From Archaeoglobales archaeon (lineage in GTDB: Archaea; Halobacteriota; Archaeoglobi; Archaeoglobales; Archaeoglobaceae): a stretch of 64,000 bases of DNA. Numbering within the stretch: position 1 is the first letter of the stretch; every line of letters begins with the position of its first letter. The notes under the pieces were generated by a model that was not told where the DNA came from, did no database searches, and saw only the letters and a program-made list of their open reading frames with translations. The position numbers were made by a program, and so were the translations under genes. Below, in pieces: positions 10,548-21,194 of the stretch. The stretch lies in assembly GCA_030055595.1 (NCBI GenBank), contig JASFYH010000004.1, forward strand, positions 20,770-84,769, read 5' to 3'.

Positions 10548-11463
10548 GAGAGAAGAAGATATCGAAGTTTGTCCTGAATGTGGTAGCCCGAGGCTTATAA
10601 GAGATTACAGAAGAGGGGAATTTATCTGTCAGGACTGCGGACTTGTGATTGAGGATCAGTATATAGATGCTGGTCCGGAATGGAGAGCATTTGACAGCGA
10701 GCAGAGAGACAAAAGAAGCAGAGTTGGCGCTCCAGTCACCTTCACAATCCACGATAAGGGTTTATCAACGATCATAGACTGGAGCAACAAAGACTACTAT
10801 GGCAAGGCGATCTCGGTCAGGAACAGGGCACAGCTCTTTAGGCTTAGAAAATGGCAACGCAGAATAAGGATCAGCAACGCTACCGAAAGAAATCTTGCAT
10901 TCGCTTTAAGCGAGCTTGACAGAATGGCTTCCGCATTGGGATTGCCCAAGAGCGTTAGAGAGGCTGCGGCTGTGATCTACAGAAAGGCGGTTGAGAAGAA
11001 CCTCATAAGGGGCAGAAGTATTGAAGGTGTCGTTGCAGCTGCTCTTTACTGTGCATGCAGGCAGGCGGGAGTGCCAAGGACTCTTGAAGAGATCGCAGTT
11101 TACTCGAGAGTCGACAGAAAAGAAATTGGAAGAACTTATCGCTTCATAACAAGGGAGCTTGGAATTAAGCTGATGCCCACAAGTCCCGCGGACTACGTTC
11201 CGAGGTTCTGTGCTGCACTGGGACTCAGCGGAGATGTGCAGAGGAAGGCAATTGAAGTTATAAAGAAAGCGGAAGAGAGAGAACTCACGAGTGGTCGCGG
11301 TCCCACTGGGGTGGCTGCTGCAGCGATTTACGTTGCTTCAATTCTGCTTGGCGAAAGAAGAACGCAGAGAGAAGTTGCGGAAGTTGCTGGAGTTACTGAA
11401 GTCACAATAAGAAACCGCTACAAGGAGCTTGCGGAGAAGCTCGGAATTGAAATTATTCTGTAA
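10483..11463 (+). CDS. tfb: Transcription initiation factor B (TFB)
   Basis: Zn ribbon [25 protein letters not shown]-finger and two cyclin-like repeats. Confidence 0.95.
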   Translation: MVEVEKVREKEVEKEVERKEIEREEDIEVCPECGSPRLIRDYRRGEFICQDCGLVIEDQYIDAGPEWRAFDSEQRDKRSRVGAPVTFTIHDKGLSTIIDWSNKDYYGKAISVRNRAQLFRLRKWQRRIRISNATERNLAFALSELDRMASALGLPKSVREAAAVIYRKAVEKNLIRGRSIEGVVAAALYCACRQAGVPRTLEEIAVYSRVDRKEIGRTYRFITRELGIKLMPTSPADYVPRFCAALGLSGDVQRKAIEVIKKAEERELTSGRGPTGVAAAAIYVASILLGERRTQREVAEVAGVTEVTIRNRYKELAEKLGIEIIL

Positions 11464-11518
11464 TTTTATTTTTACATATTTTGAAAAGTATTTTTAAATC
11501 CCGGGAATAGCTAAGGAT

Positions 11519-12037
11519 ATGAAAGAACTTGATCTGATCTTTAGGCGAGTTTCAATTAGGAAGTTTCAGCCTAAGGAAATTGACGAGAAAACGATCAGAC
11601 TGATCTTGGAAGCCGGAAATTCCGCACCTTCTGCGGGGAACTTGCAGGCGAGGGATTTTGTTGTTGTCAGGGATCAGAATATAAAGAATGAGCTCGCTAA
11701 AGCTTCGCTTAGGCAGATGTTTATTGCTCAGGCTCCAGTTGTTGTGGTAGTCTGTGCAAATTATCCAAGGAGCATGAGAGTATACGGCGAGAGGGGAAAG
11801 CTTTACGCTGAGCAAGATGCTACCGCAGCGGTTGAGAACATCTTGCTCGCAGTCACCGCACTAAACCTTGGTGCGGTCTGGGTGGGAGCTTTTGATGAAA
11901 AAAGAGTTTCAGAGATCTTGGGATTGCCAGCACACGTCAGACCGATGGCTATAATTCCAATTGGCTATCCCGCGGAGCAACCTTCAAGGAGAAGCAGATA
12001 TCCGATTGAGGAATTAACGCATTACGAACGCTGGTAA
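11519..12037 (+). CDS. Nitroreductase family protein
   Basis: [42 protein letters not shown] ... [10 protein letters not shown]. Confidence 0.9.
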   Translation: MKELDLIFRRVSIRKFQPKEIDEKTIRLILEAGNSAPSAGNLQARDFVVVRDQNIKNELAKASLRQMFIAQAPVVVVVCANYPRSMRVYGERGKLYAEQDATAAVENILLAVTALNLGAVWVGAFDEKRVSEILGLPAHVRPMAIIPIGYPAEQPSRRSRYPIEELTHYERW

Positions 12038-13872
12038 ACATCGAGCTTGTCAATTTCGTCAAAAACGCCAATGATCTTATAGAATGTCGTGCACAACTTT
12101 AAATCCTTAGCATCTTCCTCACTCAGCGGTGCTTCGACTTCAACGAAGAAGACATAGTCTCCAAGTCCTGTCTTTGCGGGTCGGGATTCAAGCTTTCTGA
12201 GATTGAAACCCTTGCGATAAAAGACTTCAAGAACATTCTTCAATGCTCCGGGCTTGTCCTCGACTGCAAAGAAGAGCGAAGTTATTTTTCCTTCCATTTT
12301 TCCTGTTTTTCTCCTGATCATGTAAAATCTTGTAATGTTCCTGTCCCGAAGATCCTGAATCCCTTTTCTCAAAATAACCAATTTGTAAAGCTTTGCTGCG
12401 TTCTCAGAAACGATCGCTGCAGAGAAATCATCAAGTAGCCTTATAGCGTCGCTTGTTGAAGAGGTGTATCTAATTTCTGCATTCGGCAAGTAGTTGTTTA
12501 TGAAACCCAAACACTGTGCTATAGCCTGCGGATGAGAGTAAATGACTCTTATGTCCCCAAATTTGAGCTCTCTTTTTGCTACAAGGCAGTGATTTACTTC
12601 AAGCTTAGTCTCGCCAAAAACCTCGACTTCATGGCTCATGAGTGCATCGAGCACAGGCAAAACAGTTCCATTGACAGAGTTCTCGATTGGCACGATCCCA
12701 TAGTCGACTTCACCGCTCTCGACAAGCTTTATGATCTCGTCTGTGTTTGAGCAATACCTTAGCGGGAGCCTTGAACCAACAACTTTAAGGGCAAGCTCCT
12801 CACTGAAACTTCCCTTTGGTCCGAGAACCGCAACAGTCTTCTTTATACCAAGCATTGAGTATTCTTCTTCCTTGGTCAGCTTCATGATCTTTTCAAAGAT
12901 CTCTTCGACCGCCAATGGATTCAGGTTGGTCTTTTTGATCAATTGCCTGATCTTGTCTTCCTCAACCTCCTTTACCTCGACGGGTTCGTCAATCTCCTTC
13001 TTTTTGTCTGCAATCTTTTTTGCAATTTCGACCCTTCTCTCAAGGAGATGGAGGATCAATGAATCTATAACTTTAAGCGCCCCCCTCATTTTTTCGAGTT
13101 CGCTAAAGTCCTTGGTTATCTTGCAAACCTCAAGCAATAGTTCACTGCTCTCAGCACTTTCTGATTTCTCTCTTAATTTCAAAAAGATCCTTCTAAATTT
13201 CTCTTTATCTTTTATCGCTTCATTAAGTGCTAAAATTTTGCTAACAAATTCCTCTCGATCTTTTTCTGCATTTTTCTGGATCAGGTAGCACATCTCCCAG
13301 TTCTGGGCAAGGAACCTTGCGGATAGCTTTCTAAGAGTGTTGTAGATCTGCGTGCCATAGCTCACGCCTTCGGAAAGATCAGCAAATGCCAGCAATAGAA
13401 AATGAGTGAGCCCCTGAATTTTTGCCATGCTCTTATCGTGTTCTTCAGCGTTCATTTTATTAATCAACGCCCCACTTTTTATAAACTCATTCAATATAAT
13501 TTTTTCTTCCTCTTTTCCAGACTCATGGATCACTATGATATTAGCGAGAGCCATTTCGCTGTCTTTTCCAAACATTGGGTGAATGCTCAGAAAATCAAAG
13601 CCTGATTTTTCAAATTCTGGAATTGAAACACCTTTCACGGAGGCAACGTCAACAAGCAACGCATTCTTTTTAGCTTCGCTCCTTATATGAGCCAAAGCAT
13701 TCCTTATTTCACCCATTGGAGTGCATACAAAGATTACATCGAATTCGGAAATGCTATTAGTCTCTCTTTTCCTTTGATCTACGTCATAGCCCTTCACATA
13801 GTATCCCTTCGAGTAGAAGAAGTCTTTTAACAAAGCTCCAAGATCTCCAACACCATAGATCAGGATCTTCAC
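12022..13872 (-). CDS. Trifunctional prephenate dehydrogenase / chorismate mutase / prephenate dehydratase
   Basis: 616 aa; N-terminal Rossmann TyrA-like region ([13 protein letters not shown]), central AroQ-like helix region ([14 protein letters not shown]), C-terminal PheA region with ACT domain ([30 protein letters not shown]). Confidence 0.9.
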   Translation of the reverse strand: MKILIYGVGDLGALLKDFFYSKGYYVKGYDVDQRKRETNSISEFDVIFVCTPMGEIRNALAHIRSEAKKNALLVDVASVKGVSIPEFEKSGFDFLSIHPMFGKDSEMALANIIVIHESGKEEEKIILNEFIKSGALINKMNAEEHDKSMAKIQGLTHFLLLAFADLSEGVSYGTQIYNTLRKLSARFLAQNWEMCYLIQKNAEKDREEFVSKILALNEAIKDKEKFRRIFLKLREKSESAESSELLLEVCKITKDFSELEKMRGALKVIDSLILHLLERRVEIAKKIADKKKEIDEPVEVKEVEEDKIRQLIKKTNLNPLAVEEIFEKIMKLTKEEEYSMLGIKKTVAVLGPKGSFSEELALKVVGSRLPLRYCSNTDEIIKLVESGEVDYGIVPIENSVNGTVLPVLDALMSHEVEVFGETKLEVNHCLVAKRELKFGDIRVIYSHPQAIAQCLGFINNYLPNAEIRYTSSTSDAIRLLDDFSAAIVSENAAKLYKLVILRKGIQDLRDRNITRFYMIRRKTGKMEGKITSLFFAVEDKPGALKNVLEVFYRKGFNLRKLESRPAKTGLGDYVFFVEVEAPLSEEDAKDLKLCTTFYKIIGVFDEIDKLDVYQRS

Positions 13873-14468
13873 TTTCTCACCCCTAAAAGGCTGAGAATCT
13901 GAATTGCTTCACTAAGCTCGATTTGTCCAGGAGCCTTTTTTGTCCCAACATAGCAGTAAATTAAAGGTGAGCCAAGAAATGCGGAAAAGATCCTCGTGAA
14001 TTTGAAATCCTCGCCCATAAGAAAAGCAACAACGTTTTCATGCTCCAGAAGGAGTTTAACAATTTTTCGCCAGTCTTCAATGCTCTTGCCAAGGGTTGCG
14101 ATCTTGAAATAGTCTCCCCTTTTGTTATCAACCAAGTGTCTTAAGAACTCGTAATTCGGAGTTTCGGTGAAGTTGTGATAGGACTCTATGATCTTGCAGT
14201 CGAAGTGATCAAAATACCGATCTTGAAGGTCGAATTCAAGATCCACAAATTCCGCATCGGTTTTCTTAGCAAAAAGCCTTATTTTTTCAATTCTTTTTTC
14301 CTCGTCCCCCTCGTAAAGTCCGCCATCTTTTTTCCTTCTGCATGTTATTATATATTTGCCTTCTGGAATCTCCGAAAATTCGCCCAAGTCAAGCCTAAGC
14401 TCTACCAGATCCGCCTCTTTTGCCAAATTTAACTCCTGAGAGTTCGAAACAGTCGCAACAAGCCTCAT
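13869..14468 (-). CDS. aroD: 3-dehydroquinate dehydratase, type I
   Basis: LVELRLDLGEF, ITCRRKKDGG, ESYHNFTETP, KIATLGKS; ATG at 14468 gives an ATGA overlap with the upstream gene (ORF track start 14528 is probably too long). Confidence 0.9.
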   Translation of the reverse strand: MRLVATVSNSQELNLAKEADLVELRLDLGEFSEIPEGKYIITCRRKKDGGLYEGDEEKRIEKIRLFAKKTDAEFVDLEFDLQDRYFDHFDCKIIESYHNFTETPNYEFLRHLVDNKRGDYFKIATLGKSIEDWRKIVKLLLEHENVVAFLMGEDFKFTRIFSAFLGSPLIYCYVGTKKAPGQIELSEAIQILSLLGVRK

Positions 14469-15430
14469 TTTTCGACCACGAACTCCTCGACCTTTACACC
14501 AAAATGCCTTGCCTTCTCCCCAACCCATACAAGGACTTCATCGCCTGCTTTGAGTTCTGAAACCGACACGTGCTTCCCTTCGGGATTTATCAGCTTTATA
14601 GTCTCCGCATTCTGCAGAATAACACTGCCTTCGACTCCATTGGCTTCTGCAACGATCAAAAGCAATGGTCTTCGCTCGATCTTCACTCTACCGACATGGC
14701 TCTTCCTAACTTCGCCGTCAAACTTGACAACCTCAACCTCGTCCCCCGCTTTAAGCTCAGAGAGGTATCTGGTTTTATCTCCAACCTTAAGATAGGCATT
14801 TACACTCCCCGCATTGACTCTGAATGGTCTTGAAGCCACATACTCACTTTCTTCGCTTTCACTTGCAACGAGAAACATGAATCCCGCTTTGTTGCCAACA
14901 AGCATGCCCTCGCCGACTGACATGATCGAAACGGTGTCAATGCAAACTCTTTCCCCAAGTCCAAGTGGTTTTATTTCTTTTATCTTTGCCCTATTTAGCT
15001 CTATTTTCTCTTTTTCAGCCTTAACAAGCTCGTAGAATTTTCTAAGAGTTTCTCGATTGCCTTTAACTGCAATTCCATCCGCTCCCTTCTCAAGTGTTGT
15101 CAACGCGAGCCGTGCATCTTCAATGCTGTCCACGATCACGATTGCTTTTCCTTTTTTCATCGCTACGATGTTTTCAAGCGGAATCACCTTCCAGTCTGAG
15201 AACTTTAGCACTGCTGTCCGCTTGCCTAAAGCCAATTCTTGATCTCTTGCGGACTTTATTTCAACGATCTCTTCCAAGGGCTGAAGCTCAATTTTTCCGA
15301 GTTTTTTAGCCTTTTCGATGAACTTCTGCTGGATTATTGCACCATCAAAGCCAAGCTCGATCGCGTTCCTTAAATCAGCTTTAACTTCGTCCCAGTTATC
15401 TCCATCTGCCAGCAACCAGATCTCCTTCAT
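14465..15430 (-). CDS. Archaeal-type 3-dehydroquinate synthase (AroB')
   Basis: KEIWLLADGDNWDEVKADLRNAIELGFDG and VCIDTVSIMSVGEGMLVGNKAGFMFLVASE; adjacent to aroD and ADH synthase. Confidence 0.9.
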   Translation of the reverse strand: MKEIWLLADGDNWDEVKADLRNAIELGFDGAIIQQKFIEKAKKLGKIELQPLEEIVEIKSARDQELALGKRTAVLKFSDWKVIPLENIVAMKKGKAIVIVDSIEDARLALTTLEKGADGIAVKGNRETLRKFYELVKAEKEKIELNRAKIKEIKPLGLGERVCIDTVSIMSVGEGMLVGNKAGFMFLVASESEESEYVASRPFRVNAGSVNAYLKVGDKTRYLSELKAGDEVEVVKFDGEVRKSHVGRVKIERRPLLLIVAEANGVEGSVILQNAETIKLINPEGKHVSVSELKAGDEVLVWVGEKARHFGVKVEEFVVEK

Positions 15431-16178
15431 ATTCCATTACCTCTTCAACGCTCATCCCTTCATGGATTATGTGATGCAATGCCTTAGCAATATCTCTTGG
15501 TGAGGGACTGCTAAAAATGTTTCTCCCCACCGCAACTCCGCATGCACCACTTTTCAGTGCACTCTCAACTTTTCTGAGAAGCTCATATTCGCTTTCTTTG
15601 CTCCCACCTGCAATTACAACTGGCACCTTGCAGAATTTGACCACCTGAGTGAATTTTTCAACGTATGGAACCTTTACAAGATCCGCTCCAAGCTCATAGC
15701 CAACTCTCGCAGCCTGAGTTACGGTTTCGGTATTCACCTCTACTTTGCCTCTCGGATAGATCATCGCAAGCGTTGGAATGCCATAGCTGTCCGCAACTTC
15801 GCAAACCTGTCCGAGTTCCTCAAGTTGCCTTCCTTCAGTTTGGCTTCCAATGTTCACGTGCACGCTAACCGCATCCGCTCCAACGGCAATTGCATTTTCA
15901 ACGCTTGAAACAAGCCTTTTGTCATTCGGATCCTGACTGAGACTTGTTGAGGCGCTTAGATGAACGATCAATCCAATTTCCAGCTCAGCAATGATTCTTG
16001 AGTGCTTCACCACTCCCTTGTGAAGAACTACCGCATCTATATAATCGCTTACTGCTCTCAATGTTTCCTCAACGTTTTCTAGCCCGCTTTCAACTTTGCT
16101 TACTCCATGGTCCATTGGCATAATTAAAGTCCTTCCGTTTCGCAGTATTCTTCGCAATCTCCTTAATTTCCCAATCAT
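15396..16178 (-). CDS. 2-amino-3,7-dideoxy-D-threo-hept-6-ulosonate synthase (AroA')
   Basis: MPMDHGVSKV..., AGGSKESEYELLRKVESALKSGACGVAVGRNIFSSPSPR; ATG at 16178 (SD AGAGGTG) preferred over the GTG at 16187 used in the ORF track. Confidence 0.9.
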   Translation of the reverse strand: MIGKLRRLRRILRNGRTLIMPMDHGVSKVESGLENVEETLRAVSDYIDAVVLHKGVVKHSRIIAELEIGLIVHLSASTSLSQDPNDKRLVSSVENAIAVGADAVSVHVNIGSQTEGRQLEELGQVCEVADSYGIPTLAMIYPRGKVEVNTETVTQAARVGYELGADLVKVPYVEKFTQVVKFCKVPVVIAGGSKESEYELLRKVESALKSGACGVAVGRNIFSSPSPRDIAKALHHIIHEGMSVEEVMEYEGDLVAGRWR

Positions 16179-16231
16179 ATAAAACACCTCTTATATTTAT
16201 AGAGCATAGAGCCATACACAGACAGAGCCAC
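16175..16231 (-). CDS. Putative 18-aa leader peptide MALSVYGSMLYKYKRCFI upstream of the aromatic biosynthesis operon
   Basis: GTG start 7 nt downstream of GGAGGTG (16245-16239); TGA stop overlaps the AroA' ATG (ATGA, 16178-16175); 3 Tyr and 1 Phe in 18 codons. Confidence 0.5.
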   Translation of the reverse strand: MALSVYGSMLYKYKRCFI

Positions 16232-16267
16232 TGCAAAACACCTCCTTTAGTATCTAAACCTATAGCA

Positions 16268-16321
16268 CCAGCTAAACCTAAAATCGAAACTATATGCGAA
16301 TGTTTGCGATGGTTTAGCTGG
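16268..16321 (-). promoter_or_regulatory. Hairpin at the predicted 5' end of the aromatic operon mRNA
   Basis: Perfect 11-bp arms CCAGCTAAACC/GGTTTAGCTGG, further inner pairing ATCG/CGAT and AAAC/GTTT; TATA-like TTTATATA at 16353-16346 places the predicted TSS near 16324. Confidence 0.6.
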
Positions 16322-16372
16322 CATCGATCTGTGTTGTAGCAACAGTATATAAATTTTTTCTAACTCTCAAAA

Positions 16373-19300
16373 TTAGTTTATCTTCCTGATCTCCTCATAT
16401 AGCTCCCTGAGAGCTTCAAGAGATCCCAGCTTTCCACTCTCTATCATATCCATCTTTTCTTCCAAAGATCTGGTTCTGCTCTCGGAAATGAATTGTGCAT
16501 AATTCGAGATCAGAAAATCGTAAACAGTGATCCCATCTTTTGTCGGAATGAGCCTTCCATTTTTCTCTATAATGTAGTGTCGAGCGAAGAGTTTCTCGAG
16601 GATCGTAGCGTATGTAGAGGGTCTTCCAATTCCTTTTTGCTTCATCAAATTTATGAGATCCGCCTGAGTTAAAAGGTGCATGGACGGGATCTTTCGGATT
16701 TCTGCCTGAACCTTAAATTTTCCTTCTTTGAGTTCCTTTTTTACCCAAACCGACTTGTAAAGTTCGTAAGCTCTTCCTTTTGCCTCAACAATTCTCTCCT
16801 CCTCGAATGACTTTCCGTTTGCGGTAATTCGATATCTCTTTACCCGAACTTGGTAATCATTACATTGAGAAGCTATGAATCTTCGAAAGATCAGATCGTA
16901 GAGGGCAAAATGAGGCCATCTGAACCCTTCGATGTCCAAAACCCCTTCCTCGATCAGTCTCTCCAAAGTAGCCCTATCGACAGCTCTTGTTGGTCGAATG
17001 CACTCATGAGCTCCTTCAGAGAACCATTCTCTACCTCTAAAATCTTCGCCAAGATATTCCTTGGCAATTCTCATCCCGAATTCGCTAACCCTTGTTGAGT
17101 CCGTGCGGTGATAAGTTATAAGTCCGTTTTCGAATAGCTCTTGTGCAATTTCCATTGCCTGCTTTGCTGAGATCTTTAGAATCGTGTTTGCATCGAATAA
17201 AAGCGAGTTTGTTGTGTAAGGAGGCATAGGTATGCGAGTCTCCATTTTGTCTTCCAAAAGCTCAACACATACTTCGACCTCTTTTTTATCCAAATCTATA
17301 TATATTTCAAGTTCTGGAATAAAAGCTAAGCTTTTCTTAGTCTTTTGAGCTCTGAAACTCTCAATGATCCATCCTAAAGCGGGAGTTTGAGCTCTACCGG
17401 CGGATAAATGCTTCTTATTGAAGTAATTCTGAACTTTCTGGCTTAAAACAAAGCCGATCCATCTGTCCTCTATTCTTCGAACGATCTGAGCCTTTAATAA
17501 GTTTTCATTAAGATCTCTAAGGTTATTCAGCGCGTTTGTTATCGCTCTTCTTGTGATCTCATGAAACTCCGCTCTCTTGATCTCTCCACATAAAAGGTTG
17601 CCAAGATCCCAAGCGATCTTCTCCCCTTCCGCATCGGGATCTGTTCCAATGATCACAAAATTTGTTTCTCCCGAAAGTTTTCTCAAAGTGGAGATCCTGC
17701 TTAACGAATCATCCAAATCATTCGAATTACATTTCGGACATTTTTCCTCATCAACGAATTGATTTCCACATTTTTTACACTTCTTTATTGTCCCATAGAT
17801 TGGTATGAATTTCTCAAATGTCGTAAGAACACCGTAATAACCCCTTCTTGCTACAAGATCAGTTATGTGCCCAAGAGTGGCGGTTATTAGTAGGAGATAC
17901 TTCTCACTCGGCACTTCGTAAATTGGAATTGAGTTTACAAACCTTATGCTCGGCTTTCCAAAAAATCTCGCTATTTGTTTAGCCTTGGTAGGACTCTCCA
18001 CGATTAGAAGAGCGGGTTTAATTGGCTCAAATTCCTCCTCTTTTTTCTTTCTGCTCTCTTCTATCTCTTTTCTCAGTTTTTCCAGATCTACAGAGGACAA
18101 AGGAGCAAAGTTTATGTCGTAATATCCCGCTCTCCGGATAAAAGCTCTGAGAATTTCTGAGTCTTCTTCAAAAACGAAACTTGCCCCCTTTGTGAGTCCC
18201 TTGGCATGTAGCCTTGAAGTTCTTCCCGAAGCTTGCAAATAGGTTCTAATGTCTGGAAAAATCACTTCACCTTTTCGAACCACGAGATCCTCAACATTGA
18301 TTTTACTCTCTGAAATTACTTCCTTTAAAGCACTTCTAAGTTCCTTTTCGATTTTTTCTACAAATCTAAGCTTTGGAATGAAGTTCTCCAACCTTCTATC
18401 TTCTCTTAAGGTTAGAGTGAGCACTTTAATGATCGAAAGCGGAGCGGTGTCAAGATCCTGAATTTTCACTCTATGCACGGGGCATCCAATAAAGAGAGCA
18501 TATCTGATCCTCTCAGGCAGATCTAAACCTCTCACGAGGATCCCATAGTAATGTGCGGTGCCTATAAGATAGTCGAGCTCGCCCTTTGAAAAAAGCTCGA
18601 GATCCTTCGAATTTTTTGAGGTTACAATTCCAATTCTAAATCGCTTTCTAAGACTTTCATAAATTTTCTCACACTCTTCAACACCCCTCGCATACATTAT
18701 TCCCCCTGATCCAAGTTTGGCAAGTATACTCTCAAGATCTTCAAATTTTTCCACGACAACGTCTTCAATGTTTCTTATATAAAAATGCGAAGAGCCTATG
18801 CTGAAGTTAAGGAACTTCCTGAAAAGTTCCGCCTTTCTCCCAACTTTTGCTGTTGCGGTAGAGACTACAAGCGAACCTTTCTTACCTTTTTCAATTCCAA
18901 GCAAGCTTAAGATCCTTTCCACATTTTTCGAGGTTTTGAGAATTGCGTCGACATCGTCGACAAATATAAAATCGAACGTTAAATCTCTTATTTTTTCGAA
19001 ATTTTTGGCAAGAAACTGAGCGGTAGTTATCAAAATCCTGAATTCATTAATTTTCTCGAAAAAAGCTTCCTTGTCCTTAAGATCCGCGTAATAAAATCCT
19101 ATTGGAAATTTTCCCCTGTCGTTGAGAGTTAATTCAAAACCAGCTTTTTCAGCATACGATCTCAAATTCTTCACAGCTTGATTAACCAAAACAGAGGTTG
19201 GAGAAATTATATAACATCTTTTTCCATTCATTGCCAAAAACAGCGAAATTGCAAGCCCAAAAGAGGTCTTTCCAATACCAGTAGGAGCGGTTAAAGCGAA

Positions 19301-19507
19301 ACTCTCTCCACGCAAAACTCTTTTTGCCCACATCTTCTGGATCTCCCTTGGTTCACCAACGCATTTTGTAAAGAAATCTAAAAAAGGTTCAATTTCTTCT
19401 GTTAAGCAAGTTTCGGTTTTTTTAGTCTCGCAAAACCTGGATTCTATCTCTTTCCAGCTCAGATCTCCTCCACAAACTGGACAGAGTTTTTCGTAAATGA
19501 CTTCCAC
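16373..19507 (-). CDS. rgy: Reverse gyrase
   Basis: N-terminal CPVCGGD zinc finger, helicase-like APTGIGKTSFG, topoisomerase IA domain (TDPDAEGEKIAWDL, GLITYHRTDSTRVS, CKKCGNQF...CPKC). Confidence 0.96.
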   Translation of the reverse strand: MEVIYEKLCPVCGGDLSWKEIESRFCETKKTETCLTEEIEPFLDFFTKCVGEPREIQKMWAKRVLRGESFALTAPTGIGKTSFGLAISLFLAMNGKRCYIISPTSVLVNQAVKNLRSYAEKAGFELTLNDRGKFPIGFYYADLKDKEAFFEKINEFRILITTAQFLAKNFEKIRDLTFDFIFVDDVDAILKTSKNVERILSLLGIEKGKKGSLVVSTATAKVGRKAELFRKFLNFSIGSSHFYIRNIEDVVVEKFEDLESILAKLGSGGIMYARGVEECEKIYESLRKRFRIGIVTSKNSKDLELFSKGELDYLIGTAHYYGILVRGLDLPERIRYALFIGCPVHRVKIQDLDTAPLSIIKVLTLTLREDRRLENFIPKLRFVEKIEKELRSALKEVISESKINVEDLVVRKGEVIFPDIRTYLQASGRTSRLHAKGLTKGASFVFEEDSEILRAFIRRAGYYDINFAPLSSVDLEKLRKEIEESRKKKEEEFEPIKPALLIVESPTKAKQIARFFGKPSIRFVNSIPIYEVPSEKYLLLITATLGHITDLVARRGYYGVLTTFEKFIPIYGTIKKCKKCGNQFVDEEKCPKCNSNDLDDSLSRISTLRKLSGETNFVIIGTDPDAEGEKIAWDLGNLLCGEIKRAEFHEITRRAITNALNNLRDLNENLLKAQIVRRIEDRWIGFVLSQKVQNYFNKKHLSAGRAQTPALGWIIESFRAQKTKKSLAFIPELEIYIDLDKKEVEVCVELLEDKMETRIPMPPYTTNSLLFDANTILKISAKQAMEIAQELFENGLITYHRTDSTRVSEFGMRIAKEYLGEDFRGREWFSEGAHECIRPTRAVDRATLERLIEEGVLDIEGFRWPHFALYDLIFRRFIASQCNDYQVRVKRYRITANGKSFEEERIVEAKGRAYELYKSVWVKKELKEGKFKVQAEIRKIPSMHLLTQADLINLMKQKGIGRPSTYATILEKLFARHYIIEKNGRLIPTKDGITVYDFLISNYAQFISESRTRSLEEKMDMIESGKLGSLEALRELYEEIRKIN

Positions 19508-19556
19508 GTGTAACCTCGTAGAAATTAAGATAAATATCTTTTTTCCAATCCATTTT

Positions 19557-20645
19557 GTGATTCTGATCGTCGGAGGCGGACCCGCTGGAAGCCTTTCCGC
19601 AATGCTCTTGGGAAAGAATTATGAAGTTCTTTTAGTGGAGGAGCACCAAAGTGCAGGCTTTCCCGTGCAGTGTGCGGGACTAATAAGCGATAAATGCTTT
19701 GAAAGTTACAAGAAATACTGCAAGATCGAGAAAGCTCTTGAGAACAAGATAAAAGGAGCCTTTTTCTTTTCCCCTTCAGGAAATTTTTTCCCAGCATTCG
19801 GCGACGCTTACGTGATCGAAAGGAAGATTCTCGATGAAATACTATTTGAGAAAGCCTCCAATTTTGCTGAAATCTCAATAAAATCAAAGCTGAAGTTTAA
19901 AGATAAAAAGCCAATTCTTAATGGCAAAGAAGTTTCCGTGGAATACATAATTGGAGCGGATGGTGTGAACTCAGAGGTTGCAAGAGCCTACGAGTTTGAA
20001 AGACCACCCATAATGACCGCCATACAGATCGAGACGAGATTTGAAGCAATCGATCAAAACTTCGTCGAAATTTACCTTGGCAAAGCTTACAGTGATTTTT
20101 TTGCCTATGCTATCCCACTTGGAGACACCGCAAGGATTGGTGTCATTGCGAAAGAGAATGCAAAGCAATATCTTCAAAATTTAATAGAAAAACACCCCTC
20201 GGTTTCTAAGCGGGTTAAGGGGAGCATTATTGAACTAAACTCCGGCATGATCCCGCTAAAGCTTGTTGATTTCGTAAAGCAAAATGTTGCCCTGCTTGGA
20301 GACTCTGCGGGAATGGTTAAACCCCACACGGGTGGTGGGCTTTACTATTTGCTTGTTGCAGCTGAGAAGCTTGCAAAGAACTTTCCAAATCTTAATGCGT
20401 ATCGCAAAGACTTTATGAAAGAACTTGGAAGAGAAATCAAGCTCGGAGAGAGAATGAGGAGGGTTTACAGTCTGGAAAACAGGGATCTCGAAAAGATCGT
20501 CAGAGCGTTAAAGGAATTCGATTTCTCGGAAGTGCACATGGATCGACCCTCAACGTTTCTTAGTCCAAAAGTTCTTTTTAGGATCTTTAGAACAATTATC
20601 AGCAACCCATCGCTTGCAAGTGTTGCAAAAAAATTGCTCTTTTAA
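19557..20645 (+). CDS. Geranylgeranyl reductase family FAD-dependent protein
   Basis: ILIVGGGPAGSLSAMLL, FPVQCAGLIS, ALLGDSAGMVKPHTGGGLYY; GTG at 19557 preferred over the ORF-track start 19497. Confidence 0.85.
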   Translation: MILIVGGGPAGSLSAMLLGKNYEVLLVEEHQSAGFPVQCAGLISDKCFESYKKYCKIEKALENKIKGAFFFSPSGNFFPAFGDAYVIERKILDEILFEKASNFAEISIKSKLKFKDKKPILNGKEVSVEYIIGADGVNSEVARAYEFERPPIMTAIQIETRFEAIDQNFVEIYLGKAYSDFFAYAIPLGDTARIGVIAKENAKQYLQNLIEKHPSVSKRVKGSIIELNSGMIPLKLVDFVKQNVALLGDSAGMVKPHTGGGLYYLLVAAEKLAKNFPNLNAYRKDFMKELGREIKLGERMRRVYSLENRDLEKIVRALKEFDFSEVHMDRPSTFLSPKVLFRIFRTIISNPSLASVAKKLLF

Positions 20646-21190
20646 AACTTCATTCCGCTCAGTCTTTCGATTTCTTCTTTCATCTTTCTTGCTCTCACTC
20701 TCGTAGCTTCTGTGAACCACCTAAGCCTTGGGTTCTCCAAATCAATTTTGTCCAGACGCCTTATAAAGCTTTCAAAGTCCACGTTCTTGGCTCCAAAGGT
20801 TATGTTGTCCGCAAAGCTTACGATCTTCTCCTCTAAGCTATCTGGCAGGTAATCTTTTTCAGGCAATCCCAGTTTTTTTGCCTCTTCAGCAGTAATTCCC
20901 GCACTGAAATGTCTCTCAGCGATCTTTACGATCTTTTCGTCCATACCTTCAGCTCTTAGGATCTCCGCGGACTTCAAGAAATGCTGAAATGGATCATGAG
21001 TTATTGCTCTGCCGATGTCATGCAGAAGGGCGCCTAAGAGGATTGCCTCTTTGTCCACTCTGTGACCATTTTTGTCTACATTTTCAGCGATCTTCAAAGC
21101 TAAATCTGCAACCGCTATGCAATGCCTTCTAACACTCTCGCCAAACCTGTATTTTTCCCAGATCCTTTTAACAATCTCAGGCACTTGCAT
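20642..21190 (-). CDS. HD-domain phosphohydrolase family protein
   Basis: HCIAVADLALKIAENV...LLGALLHDIGRA HD motif. Confidence 0.85.
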   Translation of the reverse strand: MQVPEIVKRIWEKYRFGESVRRHCIAVADLALKIAENVDKNGHRVDKEAILLGALLHDIGRAITHDPFQHFLKSAEILRAEGMDEKIVKIAERHFSAGITAEEAKKLGLPEKDYLPDSLEEKIVSFADNITFGAKNVDFESFIRRLDKIDLENPRLRWFTEATRVRARKMKEEIERLSGMKF

Positions 21191-21194
21191 AGGC

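Noticed and set aside
12731-13288. 185-aa plus-strand ORF opposite the TyrA-PheA fusion
   Set aside because: Low-complexity Ser/Phe-rich antisense translation with no motif.
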